64,000 nt of DNA, taken from positions 1-64,000 of the forward strand of contig CAKUKE010000011.1 of assembly GCA_934662505.1 (NCBI GenBank), written 5' to 3'. This document shows, one piece after another, positions 1-8,420 of the stretch. Position numbers and translations under genes: made by a program. The notes beneath the pieces were generated by a model that saw nothing but the letters and a program-made list of their open reading frames with translations, did no database searches and was not told where the DNA came from. The number at the start of each line of letters is the position of its first letter. Within the stretch, counting starts at the first letter, position 1. The DNA is from an uncultured Clostridia bacterium. Lineage in GTDB: Bacteria > Bacillota > Clostridia > Christensenellales > Aristaeellaceae.

Positions 1-860
1 GTCAGATAGCAGGCCAGACCGGTATCGCGGAAGTAGAGCTTGGGCGTTTTGATGGCGCGCTTCAGCACCGCGGACGTGTAGGGCTCCAGCAGGTAGATGA
101 TGCCCGAGGCTTCGAGAATGGATATCCAGTTCCTGATGGTCGCAACGTCCTTCCCCACCTCGTCAGCGATGTTGGAATAGTTGAGCATTTCGCCGGTGCG
201 CGCGGCCGTGGCGATCATGAAGCGACGGAACGCATCCAAATCCTGCACCGCGGAAAGCTCGCGCACGTCGCGCTCAATGTAGGTTCGGACGTAATCGGCG
301 TAGAAGGCCGACCATTCCAGATTTTCGTCCTGAAGTGCGGGATAGGAGCCTCTGTGGATGATCTCCCAGATGTTCTCGGGCGCTTTGGCCGTCTTTTGAC
401 GCTCCAGAATGTACTCCATAGTGGGCAGGAAGGGCTTGTTGAAGGGATCGTCCTGAATCTCACGCAGCGACAGGCCCGCCAATTCAAGGATGCTGATGCG
501 CCCGGACAGCGTTTCGGACACGTTCTGCATCAGCCTGAACTGCTGCGATCCGGACAGACAAAACAGTCCCTTCTCCTCCGTATCGTCGCACTTCATCTTG
601 ATATAGCGAAACAGCACGGGCGCTCGCTGCACCTCGTCGAAGGTGATGGGCGGCGGATTGAGCATCATGAACATGGAACCGTTCTGATTCGCCTGCTCCT
701 CGAGGAACGGATCGTCCAGCGAGACGTACTTGCGCTCTGGAAAAACCTTTTTGAGCATGGTGGACTTCCCCACCTGACGCGGCCCCGTGACCAGCACCGC
801 CTTGTAGGTTTCCGCCGCCCTGGTCAGGCGCTCTTCGATGCTTCTATGAATGTATGCCAT
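1..860 (-). CDS. DUF4143-type AAA+ ATPase (3' end cut by window edge)
   Basis: The frame opens with ATG at 858-860 behind a GGAG site and stays open to base 1, giving 286 codons without a stop, so the C-terminus lies outside the window. The Walker A motif GPRQVGKST is near residues 26-34. A Walker B-like ITFDEVQ follows about 55 residues later, then a sensor-like LSGSQQF. Around residue 205 there is YIERDVRELSAVQDL, the hallmark of the DUF4143 family of predicted ATPases, followed by a winged-helix-like segment. These proteins are widespread, often horizontally acquired, and have no firmly known role. It has its own promoter and a start region much richer in A and T than the surrounding genes. 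The family call is firm; the function is unknown. Confidence 0.9.
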   Translation of the reverse strand, partial: MAYIHRSIEERLTRAAETYKAVLVTGPRQVGKSTMLKKVFPERKYVSLDDPFLEEQANQNGSMFMMLNPPPITFDEVQRAPVLFRYIKMKCDDTEEKGLFCLSGSQQFRLMQNVSETLSGRISILELAGLSLREIQDDPFNKPFLPTMEYILERQKTAKAPENIWEIIHRGSYPALQDENLEWSAFYADYVRTYIERDVRELSAVQDLDAFRRFMIATAARTGEMLNYSNIADEVGKDVATIRNWISILEASGIIYLLEPYTSAVLKRAIKTPKLYFRDTGLACYL

Positions 861-906
861 CGTTTCATCTCCGACTAATTTAGAATGTAATTCAATATTC
901 GTCGTT

Positions 907-936
907 ATTATAGCACGTTTCCAAGCGGATATGCAA
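907..936 (-). promoter_or_regulatory. SigA-type promoter of the DUF4143 ATPase
   Basis: Reading the minus strand, TTGCAT (931-936) is separated by 18 bases from a perfect TATAAT (907-912). The roughly 45 bases between the -10 box and the start codon are AT-rich and contain an imperfect palindrome, TTGAATTACATTCTAA (around 879-894), which could be an operator. Confidence 0.65.
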
Positions 937-948
937 GCCCGGACAACG

Positions 949-975
949 AAAAAAAAACCGGCATTCCTGCCGGCT
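949..975 (-). terminator. Intrinsic terminator after the AbrB-type gene
   Basis: On the minus strand CCGGCA-ggaa-TGCCGG is followed directly by a run of nine T. It lies 20 bases past the stop codon of the AbrB-type gene and separates it from the ATPase promoter. Confidence 0.85.
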
Positions 976-994
976 TGACGTGGGGTTCCCCCTC

Positions 995-1186
995 TTATTT
1001 TCGGAAATAAACCCCGTGGCTTTCGATGACGCTCGTGAAGATGCCGAAAATCGCGGGAACGTCCATTTTGTTCCCGGTTGTCAGTAGCGGGTCGCCCTCC
1101 CGGATACGCAGGGTGCGGCGGATCTCCTTGGGGATCACCACGCGGCCCAATTCGTCGATCCTTCTGACAATGCCTGTAGCTCTCAA
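995..1186 (-). CDS. AbrB/SpoVT-type DNA-binding protein, short, with atypical C-terminus
   Basis: It encodes 63 residues from a TTG start, with AAAGGAGG nine bases upstream. Residues 1-34 are an almost perfect SpoVT/AbrB N-terminal swapped-hairpin DNA-binding domain, including TGIVRRIDELGRVVIPKEIRR and LRIREGDPL. In the family the next residues form the second half of the hairpin (typically LEIF...EIILKKY). Here that part is replaced by an unrelated stretch (TTGNKMDVPAIFGIF) that ends at residue 63. No GAF/sensor domain follows, so it is not a full SpoVT (about 180 aa). It may be a working mini-AbrB, or a decaying remnant whose dimerisation strand has been lost. A terminator lies 20 bases downstream. 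Confidence 0.75.
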   Translation of the reverse strand: MRATGIVRRIDELGRVVIPKEIRRTLRIREGDPLLTTGNKMDVPAIFGIFTSVIESHGVYFRK

Positions 1187-1526
1187 ACAAAAGCGCCTCC
1201 TTTTCGGTGTCGTGCATAGCTTTTTCCCGGAAGGTGGGTTCTATGCGCGCATTTGCCAGGCATCATTTGCCAGCGCGGCGGAAAAAGCGGTTCGCTCATC
1301 CGGCAAAAGCGCCCGGGCGCGGCGCACAGTCGAACGCACGGACGCTGTGAAACGCGCACCGGCAAAAAAACAGGACGCTCCCTGTCCTGCAAAGAGCGTC
1401 CCGCGTGTTTTTTTCAAAGCGTCTCCTGCGTTACAAATCAGTTTCGGCGCCGTTTTTTCGGACTTTGCCTACTGCTTTTGCGCCATATAAACGGCGCGCC
1501 GCAGCGCAAAAAGTGTGTCCGACCGT
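1187..1526. other. Intergenic region, 340 bp
   Basis: No convincing gene. It holds the intrinsic terminator of the deacylase gene (1364-1389) and the AbrB-type gene's ribosome binding site. I do not see a clear -35/-10 pair for the latter. Confidence 0.6.
1364..1389 (-). terminator. Intrinsic terminator downstream of the deacylase gene
   Basis: On the minus strand CAGGAC-agggagc-GTCCTG is followed by seven T. A competing plus-strand fold (GGACGCTC with GAGCGTCC, 1373-1401, followed by a T run) is also possible, so the element may work in both directions. Confidence 0.75.
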
Positions 1527-3137
1527 TCAGCCCCGTCCCGCCGCCCGCATGGCGCGGCCGCTGGTGCGCAGCGCTTCCCGGTTCAGTTTTTCCCCGTCCA
1601 GGACCGGCGTTCCGTTGATGAACACCTTTTCAATGCCGAAGGCATGCCCCTCGTCCTCGCGTCCCGTCCGAAGCGCCTCCTCGTTGAAAACGGTCAGGTC
1701 GGCAAAGCAGCCCGCCCGCACATACCCCCGGTCGGGAATGGAGAAACGGTCGGCCACCGCGCCGGTCATCTTCCGCAGAGTGGCAGGCATGCCGTCCCCC
1801 GTACCGTTCAGCGCGTACTTGAGGAATTTGGGGAAACAGTCGTAAATGGCGGGGTTCTGCACCCCGTCTGGCTCCACCCATGCGTCCGTCATGTACAGGC
1901 AATACGGATCCCGGGACAGCTCGCTGACGATTTCCGGCGTGCTGTAGGGACCCATGTTCACGCGACCCTGACAGCCGCTCATCTCGCACAGCTCCAGATA
2001 GGCATCCACGCAGCTTTTGCCCATTTCCCGGGCGATCTGCCGGACGTTTTTCCCCTCATAGCGCTCGTTGCCCTTCCCCACGTAGGCGATGGTAATGTCG
2101 CGCCAGTCAAAGCCCAGCAGGGCGATGCTGGCCTGCGCCAGCAGAGCAAAACGCAGCTTGTTGACAGGACGGCGCTTTTCCTCCGGGCTGAGCGCCTGAT
2201 ACCAGCCGGGCATGACCACGGTGATCACGGACACGCCCAGCAATTCGCTGTAAAGGTCGAACCGGGCGTCCACACCCTCCCGCCGCAAATCCTGCATGAT
2301 CTGCAGAAATGCATCCTTGCAGCGGAAGGAACGGCGACCCACAAAGATCGCGTGGGAGTACTGCAATTTCAGATGGGTGCCCCGGCTGATCTGCGCCAGC
2401 TCATCCAGCGCCCGCAGCAGGTGCGGCCTGCCCAGCAGCGGATACGCCATGGACACGGCGCTGCACGCCCGGGGATGGACGGTCATGGGCAGGTCATAGC
2501 GCTCGACCAGCCGGGCGACCTTTTTCAATTCCTCCATGGGCGCATATAGCCCCGGTTCGTACATCAGGCCGAGGGAAACGCCGCACGCCCCCTCCCGAAG
2601 GCTTTTTTCCAGCCCGGCCAGCATGCGCGCCTCCTCCTCCGGGGTCAGGGGGCGCCGCTCGTACCCCGCAACCCCTGCCCGGGCGGAGCAGTGCCCCGCC
2701 AGCACGGCAATGTTGCAGGGGGTTTTCCGGTCGACCCCGTCCAGCAGCGCGCCGGCGGACGGATAGACGCCCGTGGTATCCCCGCGGTACCCGAACAGGC
2801 CGCCGCCGATCTTGTCCAGATAGGGCGTACCCTCCTCAAAGCCAACGGCGGACAGCCCGCAGTTGCCGGTGACAAACGAGGTGATGCCCTGACGGATAAA
2901 GGGTTCAAAAAAGGGCAGCGGGTCGTTTTTGATGGCGAACCAGTCGTTGTGGGAATGGGCGTCAAAAAAGCCGGAGGACACGGACAGTCCGTGCAGATCC
3001 ACCTCCTGCGCGTCTTCGCAGCGCAGCCCAGCGCCTACCTTTTCAATGCGCTCGCCCCGCACCAGAATGTCTCCTTCAAAGGCTTCGCCGCCCGTACCGT
3101 CGTAGATCCTGCCGTTTTTCAGCAAATAAGCCGTCAT
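1527..3137 (-). CDS. N-acyl-D-amino-acid deacylase / D-aminoacylase family amidohydrolase
   Basis: 536 residues, starting at MTAYLLKNGRIYDG with AAAGGAG eight bases upstream; the upstream in-frame extension lacks a ribosome site. The fold is that of metal-dependent amidohydrolases: an N-terminal beta-sandwich segment (residues 1-55), then the metal-binding DAHSHND at 59-65, a TIM-barrel body, and a C-terminal GCFADLTVFN return to the beta-sandwich. This matches the D-aminoacylase group, which removes N-acyl groups from D-amino acids, though related members act on dipeptides or hydantoins. It lies 98 bp after the kinase gene on the same strand and is probably co-transcribed with it. Substrate specificity cannot be read from the sequence. 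Confidence 0.85.
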   Translation of the reverse strand: MTAYLLKNGRIYDGTGGEAFEGDILVRGERIEKVGAGLRCEDAQEVDLHGLSVSSGFFDAHSHNDWFAIKNDPLPFFEPFIRQGITSFVTGNCGLSAVGFEEGTPYLDKIGGGLFGYRGDTTGVYPSAGALLDGVDRKTPCNIAVLAGHCSARAGVAGYERRPLTPEEEARMLAGLEKSLREGACGVSLGLMYEPGLYAPMEELKKVARLVERYDLPMTVHPRACSAVSMAYPLLGRPHLLRALDELAQISRGTHLKLQYSHAIFVGRRSFRCKDAFLQIMQDLRREGVDARFDLYSELLGVSVITVVMPGWYQALSPEEKRRPVNKLRFALLAQASIALLGFDWRDITIAYVGKGNERYEGKNVRQIAREMGKSCVDAYLELCEMSGCQGRVNMGPYSTPEIVSELSRDPYCLYMTDAWVEPDGVQNPAIYDCFPKFLKYALNGTGDGMPATLRKMTGAVADRFSIPDRGYVRAGCFADLTVFNEEALRTGREDEGHAFGIEKVFINGTPVLDGEKLNREALRTSGRAMRAAGRG

Positions 3138-3235
3138 TTGCACGCTCCTTTGTTCGTCGTCCGGATCCTCTCCCGTCCCGTATGCGCCTTCTTTTCCGCC
3201 GTCCTTCAAACAGCCTTCTGTTTTCTGCCCCCGGT

Positions 3236-4378
3236 TCAGCCCTTCTGATAGCGGCGGCAGCAGTCCTGCACGATGGCGTTCATCGCGTCCATTTTCATTT
3301 TCATATCCTTCGCCAGCGCGATCTGGCAGCGGGTGCGCACCAGATTGTGGTCGGGGCTCTTGATCTTGAAATACCGGTCGCCCACAATGTAATCATCCAG
3401 AAAACGGGTGGACAGCTCGCACGCCAGCGCAAAGCAGCTCAGCGCCAGCGTATCCGTCTCGCAGGGCGTCAGCTCCCGGGCGGTCTTTTTCAGGAACCCC
3501 TCGGCAAACGCCCAGAACACGTTCAGGTTCACCCCCGCCTTTTCCGGCGCAGGGCTGTCCTCCTCCACAAAATTGGCGGCAAAACGGATCGCATCGCCGA
3601 AGTCATGCCCCACCAGTCCGGGCATGACGGTGTCCAGATCGATGACCACCAGCGCCTCCCGGGTCTCCTCGTCAAACAGCACGTTGTTGATCTTGGTGTC
3701 GTTATGGGTCACCCGCAGGGGCAGCCTGCCCTCGTTGAACAGGTCGGTCAGCCGGCACGCCTCGTCCTCCACGGAAAACAGCCACGCCAGTTCCTTTTCC
3801 ACCTGCGCCGCACGGCCGCAGGGATCCTCGGCCGCGTCCCGTCGGAGCTGCTCATAGCGGGCGCGGGTGTTGTGGAAATCCGGAATGGTGTAATACAGCT
3901 GGCTGGGGTCAAAGTCCGCCAGCATGTTCTGAAAATCGCCGAAGGCCTCCCCCGCGCTGCGCACCACATGGAGATCTTCGCAGCTGTTGAAGGTGACGGA
4001 GGGCACATAGTTGCTCAGCCGCCAGAAGCCGTCCTCGTCCACCAGATAGTTTTCCCCCTGCGCCGTATGGTGAAAGTGCAGTCCGTTGGCCTCGGGGTGC
4101 TTTTTGCGGATGTGCTCGGTCACCCGGTCAATGTTGCGCATCAATTCCACCGGGTGCTGGAACGCATAGGTATTCACCCGCTGCACCAGATATGACTTGA
4201 TCTGCGCCATGCCGGTGCCGTCGTCATGAATATAATTGACCTTATAGGTATGGTTGACGTTGCCCATCTTGATTTCTTCATAGGAGAAAAAAGGATCCTT
4301 CATGCGGAACGCGGCTCCCACCTGCAAAAGTTTTCTGGTCACGGCGGGATCCATTTCCGGCAGCATGCTCTGCTTCAT
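3236..4378 (-). CDS. APH/choline-kinase-fold phosphotransferase, NahK-like
   Basis: 380 residues. ATG at 4378 is preferred because GGAG sits nine bases upstream; an in-frame TTG two codons earlier is only three bases from it. Key motifs: GNVNHTYKV (39-47, nucleotide loop), THNDTKINNVLF (224-235, catalytic Brenner motif) and VVIDLDTVMPG (244-254, metal-binding). This arrangement is characteristic of N-acetylhexosamine 1-kinases (NahK) and relatives, which phosphorylate a sugar at C1. A sugar-1-phosphate nucleotidyltransferase is divergently encoded next door, supporting a kinase-then-nucleotidyltransferase route to a UDP- or other NDP-sugar. The specific substrate is inferred; choline or another small alcohol cannot be excluded. 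Confidence 0.8.
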   Translation of the reverse strand: MKQSMLPEMDPAVTRKLLQVGAAFRMKDPFFSYEEIKMGNVNHTYKVNYIHDDGTGMAQIKSYLVQRVNTYAFQHPVELMRNIDRVTEHIRKKHPEANGLHFHHTAQGENYLVDEDGFWRLSNYVPSVTFNSCEDLHVVRSAGEAFGDFQNMLADFDPSQLYYTIPDFHNTRARYEQLRRDAAEDPCGRAAQVEKELAWLFSVEDEACRLTDLFNEGRLPLRVTHNDTKINNVLFDEETREALVVIDLDTVMPGLVGHDFGDAIRFAANFVEEDSPAPEKAGVNLNVFWAFAEGFLKKTARELTPCETDTLALSCFALACELSTRFLDDYIVGDRYFKIKSPDHNLVRTRCQIALAKDMKMKMDAMNAIVQDCCRRYQKG

Positions 4379-4773
4379 CGTCAAGCGCTCCTTCCACGCA
4401 ATGATTTATAAACGGCTGCGTCTCAGGCCATGGCGCGCAGCGGATTGCAACGCGGCCCGAGCGGATGTGAAAAAAAGAAAACGACCCCGGGCGGCCGTTC
4501 GCCGCCCCGGACGGCGCGCCCTTTCCCGCTGCGCCGCCCGCTTCTTTTCCGGGGGAAACCCCTTTTAGATATTCGACGCTTTTGCCCGTCTTCCTGCCCA
4601 GGGGAAAAACTCGCTCCGGCGGAACCGTCCGCCAAATTTTTCGTTTTTCCCGGTCAAAATACGGTAGACAGGCAAAAAAAATCATACTAAAATAAGAAGC
4701 GGGAGGGTTCCCCTTCCCACGACCGACAGACTTCGACGGCGCTTTTGCGCCGCAGGAAAGCGAGGGGCATTTT
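4379..4773. other. Divergent intergenic region, 395 bp
   Basis: Separates the kinase (minus) from the nucleotidyltransferase (plus). The plus-strand promoter at 4665-4693 is clear. For the minus strand only a TATAAA -10-like box near 4406-4411, without a good -35, is visible. No gene is convincing between them. Confidence 0.6.
4665..4693 (+). promoter_or_regulatory. SigA-type promoter of the nucleotidyltransferase gene
   Basis: TAGACA (4665-4670), 17-base spacer, TAAAAT (4688-4693): five of six matches in each box. The 5' leader would be about 75 bases. Confidence 0.75.
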
Positions 4774-5697
4774 ATGAAAACGGCACTGGTCATTATGGCG
4801 GCGGGCATCGGCTCGCGCTTCGGCGGCGGCATCAAGCAATTGACCCCCATGGGGCCCGAGGGCGAGATCATCATGGATTATTCCATTCATGACGCGATCG
4901 CCGCCGGCTTTAACAAAATCGTCTTTATCATCCGCCGGGACATCGAAGCGGACTTCCGGGAGATCATCGGCAACCGCATCGAAAAAACCTGCCGGGCGCT
5001 GAACGTGGAGACCGCCTATGCCTACCAGTCCCTTACCGACGTGCCCGAAGGCGTCGCCGTCCCCGCAGGGCGCGCCAAGCCCTGGGGCACGGGTCAGGCG
5101 GTGCTGGCCTGCAAGGGGCTGCTGCACGAGCCCTTCGCCGTAATCAACGCCGACGATTACTACGGCAAGGAAGCCTTCATCAAGCTGCACGACTATCTGC
5201 AGGGCTACACCCCGGAAAAGCCCATGGCGCTGGCCATGGCGGGCTATATCCTCAAAAATACCCTCAGCGACAACGGCGGCGTCACCCGCGGCGTGTGCCG
5301 GGTGGACGAAAACCATTTTCTCACCGGCGTGGACGAAACCTCCGACATCGTCAAAACGCCCGAGGGCGCGTCGGCAAACGGTCAGCCGCTGAACGCGGAC
5401 AGCTTCGTCTCCATGAATTTCTGGGGGCTGACCCCCGAATTTCTGGACGTGCTGGAAGACGGCTTCCGGGAATTCTTCGATCACATCGCCGGCCGGGAGC
5501 TGAAGGCCGAATACCTGCTGCCCATTTACATCGACGAACTGCTCCATCAGGGCAAGGTGACCGTCAAGGTGCTGGAGACCCGGGACAAGTGGTTCGGCGT
5601 CACCTATAAGGAAGACCGGGAAACGGTCGCCAACGCCTTCCGCAAGCTCATTGAGGACGGGGTGTACGGTCATCATCTGTTCGCCGACCTGATGTAA
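4774..5697 (+). CDS. Sugar-1-phosphate nucleotidyltransferase family protein
   Basis: 307 residues with the NTP-transferase signature at the N-terminus (LVIMAAGIGSRFGGGIKQL, residues 5-23), a PWGTGQAVLACKG segment that contacts the nucleobase, and VINADDYYG as the metal-binding Asp motif. The C-terminal half (NFWGLTPEFLDVLEDGF, WFGVTYKEDRE) is typical of clostridial nucleotidyltransferases often found beside APH-type kinases. It probably makes an NDP-sugar from a sugar 1-phosphate. It has its own promoter and terminator, so it is monocistronic and divergent from the kinase. The nucleotide and sugar are not determined. Confidence 0.85.
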   Translation: MKTALVIMAAGIGSRFGGGIKQLTPMGPEGEIIMDYSIHDAIAAGFNKIVFIIRRDIEADFREIIGNRIEKTCRALNVETAYAYQSLTDVPEGVAVPAGRAKPWGTGQAVLACKGLLHEPFAVINADDYYGKEAFIKLHDYLQGYTPEKPMALAMAGYILKNTLSDNGGVTRGVCRVDENHFLTGVDETSDIVKTPEGASANGQPLNADSFVSMNFWGLTPEFLDVLEDGFREFFDHIAGRELKAEYLLPIYIDELLHQGKVTVKVLETRDKWFGVTYKEDRETVANAFRKLIEDGVYGHHLFADLM

Positions 5698-5715
5698 CAA
5701 ACGGCGATCAAAAAA

Positions 5716-5746
5716 GAGGGGGCGCCGGCGGAGGAGCCCCCCTTTT
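5716..5746 (+). terminator. Intrinsic terminator after the nucleotidyltransferase
   Basis: GGGGGC-(12 nt)-GCCCCCC followed by TTTT, 20 bases after the stop codon. Confidence 0.75.
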
Positions 5747-5955
5747 CCTGTACAAAAAAGCACAGCGAAGACGGAAGCGCGAAGCACCCCACCGCCGGAA
5801 GGAAAAAGCCGCCCGCGCAGCCGTTCCCTGCCCGATGCTTTTCCGGGCCGTGCCTCGGGCGCGTGAAAACCCGGGCGTGGGGCGGGAAACCGTCTGGAAA
5901 CAGTCGAAACGGTCTGACCATGAACAACAGCCCCGGCTCGAAGGAGGAACACGTC

Positions 5956-6279
5956 ATGCATGTAAAAACCTACAACAAACTCATTCGGGACCGCATCCCG
6001 GAGATCATCGCAGCGAACGGAAAAAACTGCCGCACCCGTCAGGCCGACGGGGCGGAATACCGCGGGCTGCTGGAGAAAAAGTGCATGGAGGAATGGCAGG
6101 AATATCTGGAAAGCGGTTCGCTGGAGGAAATGGCCGACCTGATGGAGGCGCTCCGGGCGCTGATCGCCGAACATGGCTGGACAGAGGCGCAGCTGGAGGC
6201 CGTCCGGCTGGCCAAACGGGCGGCAAGGGGCGGCTTTGAAAACCGCATCGTGCTGCTGGACGTGACGGAGTCGGACTGA
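5956..6279 (+). CDS. MazG-like nucleoside triphosphate pyrophosphohydrolase / PRA-PH-like
   Basis: 107 residues; ATG at 5956 with AAGGAGG eight bases upstream. The sequence begins with YNKLIRDRIPEII and continues with a helix carrying EEWQEYLESGSLEEMADLMEAL, whose acidic residues form the metal-binding E-x-x-E/E-x-x-D pattern of all-alpha NTP pyrophosphohydrolases. It ends in RGGFENRIVLLDV. Members of this group are small house-cleaning enzymes resembling phosphoribosyl-ATP pyrophosphohydrolase, but they occur outside histidine operons, as here. Substrate unknown; the family call is solid. Likely monocistronic. Confidence 0.85.
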   Translation: MHVKTYNKLIRDRIPEIIAANGKNCRTRQADGAEYRGLLEKKCMEEWQEYLESGSLEEMADLMEALRALIAEHGWTEAQLEAVRLAKRAARGGFENRIVLLDVTESD

Positions 6280-6906
6280 CCGCCCCCCTGACGCCCCCGT
6301 CAGCATTCAAAAAACCTCCGCCTGCGGCAGGAAAGGATGCAGGATGCGGTATCCCGCTGCGGCAGTCAGACGCAGGCTGCCCGCTCCCGCCCGCCAAAGG
6401 CGGCTTCCCTGACCGTTGGGGGGATACACCGCCCTTCGGCTGCGCGTGCCGTGAAAAGTACCCGTGCGGAGCAACGGTTCCGGACGCCCCCTCTGTTTGC
6501 CGGGCAGCCCTTCCGTCGTTTTTTTATCCTTTCGCAGCCTGAAAGCGGTTCCTGAGCGTTCAGCCGCCATCGAAAAAGCCCGGAGGAATTTCTCCCCGGG
6601 CTTTTCATGTTGTTCTTCTTTTTCCACAGACGGTCAGCGCCGCCCTGCCGGGCAGACGACCCGACAGGGCGGGCATGCGAGCCTGCGATTTCAGGACGCG
6701 GAAGCATCGTAACGGGTCGCGCACATTCCAAGACACACCGGCAAAATTTCACAGCATGGATATGCCACAGTCGGCAGGGCTGCGCGCATCACGCAAGCAT
6801 ACCTCTTTTGAGCCGCTATTTTCAGTGAGTCCTGCCCACTCGTAGGGCTATCCCTGCGGCACAGGGGGCCGCTCCGGCGCTCCCGTTTCCGGCGCAGGCG
6901 CGCCGT
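6280..6906. other. Intergenic region, 627 bp
   Basis: No gene is supported. Several overlapping open frames on both strands lack ribosome sites and family motifs. A bidirectional terminator lies at 6572-6606. The remaining 300 bases up to the rhaB stop show no recognisable element. Confidence 0.6.
6572..6606. terminator. Bidirectional intrinsic terminator
   Basis: AAAAGCCCGG and CCGGGCTTTT arms with a loop of about 12 bases; A-run on the left and T-run on the right. It can serve the plus-strand pyrophosphohydrolase gene and, from the other side, rhaB. Confidence 0.75.
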
Positions 6907-8286
6907 TCAGCGGCGGGGCGTATACAGTTGCGGCTCAAAGTCCCGGGCGATCCGTGCCCGCGCGTCCGCCAGATCCTTCATTTCACCCAGTGCGATCCAC
7001 TGCGCCGCCGCATTGCCCAGCGCGGTGCCCTCCGCCGGCCCCGCGTACACCGGCAGCCCCGCGGCGTCCGCCGTCCACTGGTTCAGGGCGCGGTTCTGAC
7101 TGCCGCCGCCCACGATGTTGATGGAAGTGAACGTCTTGCCCGTCGCCCGCGCCATGGTCCCGATCGCCTCCGCATAGCATTTGGCCAGCGAACGGTTCAC
7201 ACACCGCAGCAGCCCCGGCAGATCCGGAGACGGCGCCCCCTGCGCCCGCAGCGCGGCGCGCACCTCCGCTTCCATGCTTTCCGGCGCCAGAAAACGGTCG
7301 TCCGACGCGTCCACCGTGCAGGGGTAATCGGACGCGGCGGCCATATCCGCCATTTCGGCAAAGGAGAAGCGTTCTCCCTCCTCCCGGCGAATGCACTGGA
7401 GCATCCACAGTCCCATGATGTTGCGCAGAAAACGGATGCGTCCGCCGTAGCCGCCCTCATTGGTAAAACCGCCCAGCCGCGCCTCCTCGCCGGTAAGGGG
7501 CGCGTCCGTTTCGCACCCCAGAAGGCTCCAGGTGCCGCTGGAAAGGTAGGCCGCATTTTCATCCCGGGCGGGCACGGCCATATAGGCGCTGCCCGTGTCG
7601 TGGGCGGCGGGCAGCGTGACCCGGCAGTCGTAGCCCACCTGCCGTCGCACCGCCTCCGTCAGGCCGCCCAGCACCGTGCCCGGCATGACGGGCTTTTCCG
7701 GAAACAGCCGCGGCGGGATACCCGCAAGGCGCATCGCCTCCCGGGACCAGTCCCGCAGGCGGGGGTCCAGAAGACCGGTGGTCGACGCCTCCGTATACTC
7801 GTTGACCTTTTTGCCGGAAAGCAGATAATGAAAATAATCGGGCACCAGAAGGCACCGGGACGCTTGCTTCAGCCGTTCCTCGGGCTCGCTCATCAGCTGA
7901 TACACGGTATTGAACACCTGTCTGGCGGTACCCGTCAGGCCGTACAGCCGCCGCGCGTCCGCCCGCGCCGCCGCCTCCCGGGTGCGGCCGTCCCGGTAGG
8001 CGACGCAGTCGCCCATCCTCTGCCCCGCCCCGTCCAGCAGCACATAGTCCACACCCCATGTGTCCACTCCGACCGATGCGGGGATCCTGCCCATCTCCCG
8101 GCACCGGGTCATGCCGGTCAGGATGTGCGCCCACAGCGCCTCCATGTCCCACACCAGTCTGCCGTCCCTTTTTTTCATGCTGTTCGGGAAACGGTAAATT
8201 TCCTCCAGATGAATGCGCCCCGCCTCCAGACTGCCCAGCATATGCCGCCCGCTGGAAGCGCCGATATCGATGGCCAGTACGTCCAT
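6907..8286 (-). CDS. rhaB: Rhamnulokinase
   Basis: 459 residues of the FGGY kinase superfamily. The start chosen is MDVLAIDIGASSGR at 8286, with AAGGGG nine bases upstream. A longer start at 8316 would fall almost on the predicted transcription start. Motifs: the N-terminal phosphate loop DIGASSGRHMLG, VDTWGVDYVLLD with the catalytic Asp region, HDTGSAY, LSSGTWSLLGCE, and the ADP-binding INIVGGGSQNRALNQWTADAAG. These match RhaB, which phosphorylates L-rhamnulose (or the related L-fuculose). No rhamnose isomerase or aldolase lies nearby, so this is an isolated catabolic gene with its own promoter. A fuculokinase role cannot be excluded. Confidence 0.88.
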   Translation of the reverse strand: MDVLAIDIGASSGRHMLGSLEAGRIHLEEIYRFPNSMKKRDGRLVWDMEALWAHILTGMTRCREMGRIPASVGVDTWGVDYVLLDGAGQRMGDCVAYRDGRTREAAARADARRLYGLTGTARQVFNTVYQLMSEPEERLKQASRCLLVPDYFHYLLSGKKVNEYTEASTTGLLDPRLRDWSREAMRLAGIPPRLFPEKPVMPGTVLGGLTEAVRRQVGYDCRVTLPAAHDTGSAYMAVPARDENAAYLSSGTWSLLGCETDAPLTGEEARLGGFTNEGGYGGRIRFLRNIMGLWMLQCIRREEGERFSFAEMADMAAASDYPCTVDASDDRFLAPESMEAEVRAALRAQGAPSPDLPGLLRCVNRSLAKCYAEAIGTMARATGKTFTSINIVGGGSQNRALNQWTADAAGLPVYAGPAEGTALGNAAAQWIALGEMKDLADARARIARDFEPQLYTPRR

Positions 8287-8319
8287 TTGCGCCCGCCCCT
8301 TTTCATTTTTTCCCATTAC

Positions 8320-8348
8320 AGTATAACAACGAACAGCCTTTCTGGCAA
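8320..8348 (-). promoter_or_regulatory. SigA-type promoter of rhaB
   Basis: Minus strand: TTGCCA (8343-8348), 17-base spacer, TATACT (8320-8325). It sits back to back with the trmO promoter, 10 bases away, so one bound polymerase or regulator could affect both. Confidence 0.75.
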
Positions 8349-8357
8349 GATACCCGC

Positions 8358-8387
8358 TTGCCCGCCGGCGGCTTTTTCTGCTATAAT
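8358..8387 (+). promoter_or_regulatory. SigA-type promoter of the trmO operon
   Basis: TTGCCC (8358-8363), 18-base spacer, perfect TATAAT (8382-8387), 33 bases before the trmO start. Confidence 0.75.
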
Positions 8388-8420
8388 AGCATCCGCGCCC
8401 CGGCGCAAGGAGGACACGGA

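Noticed and set aside
4379..4384. TTG start two codons upstream for the kinase
   Set aside because: Only three bases from the GGAG; the ATG at 4378 has better spacing.
8287..8316. Longer N-terminus for rhamnulokinase
   Set aside because: The upstream ATG lies at the predicted transcription start, three to five bases from it, so it could not be translated from that promoter.
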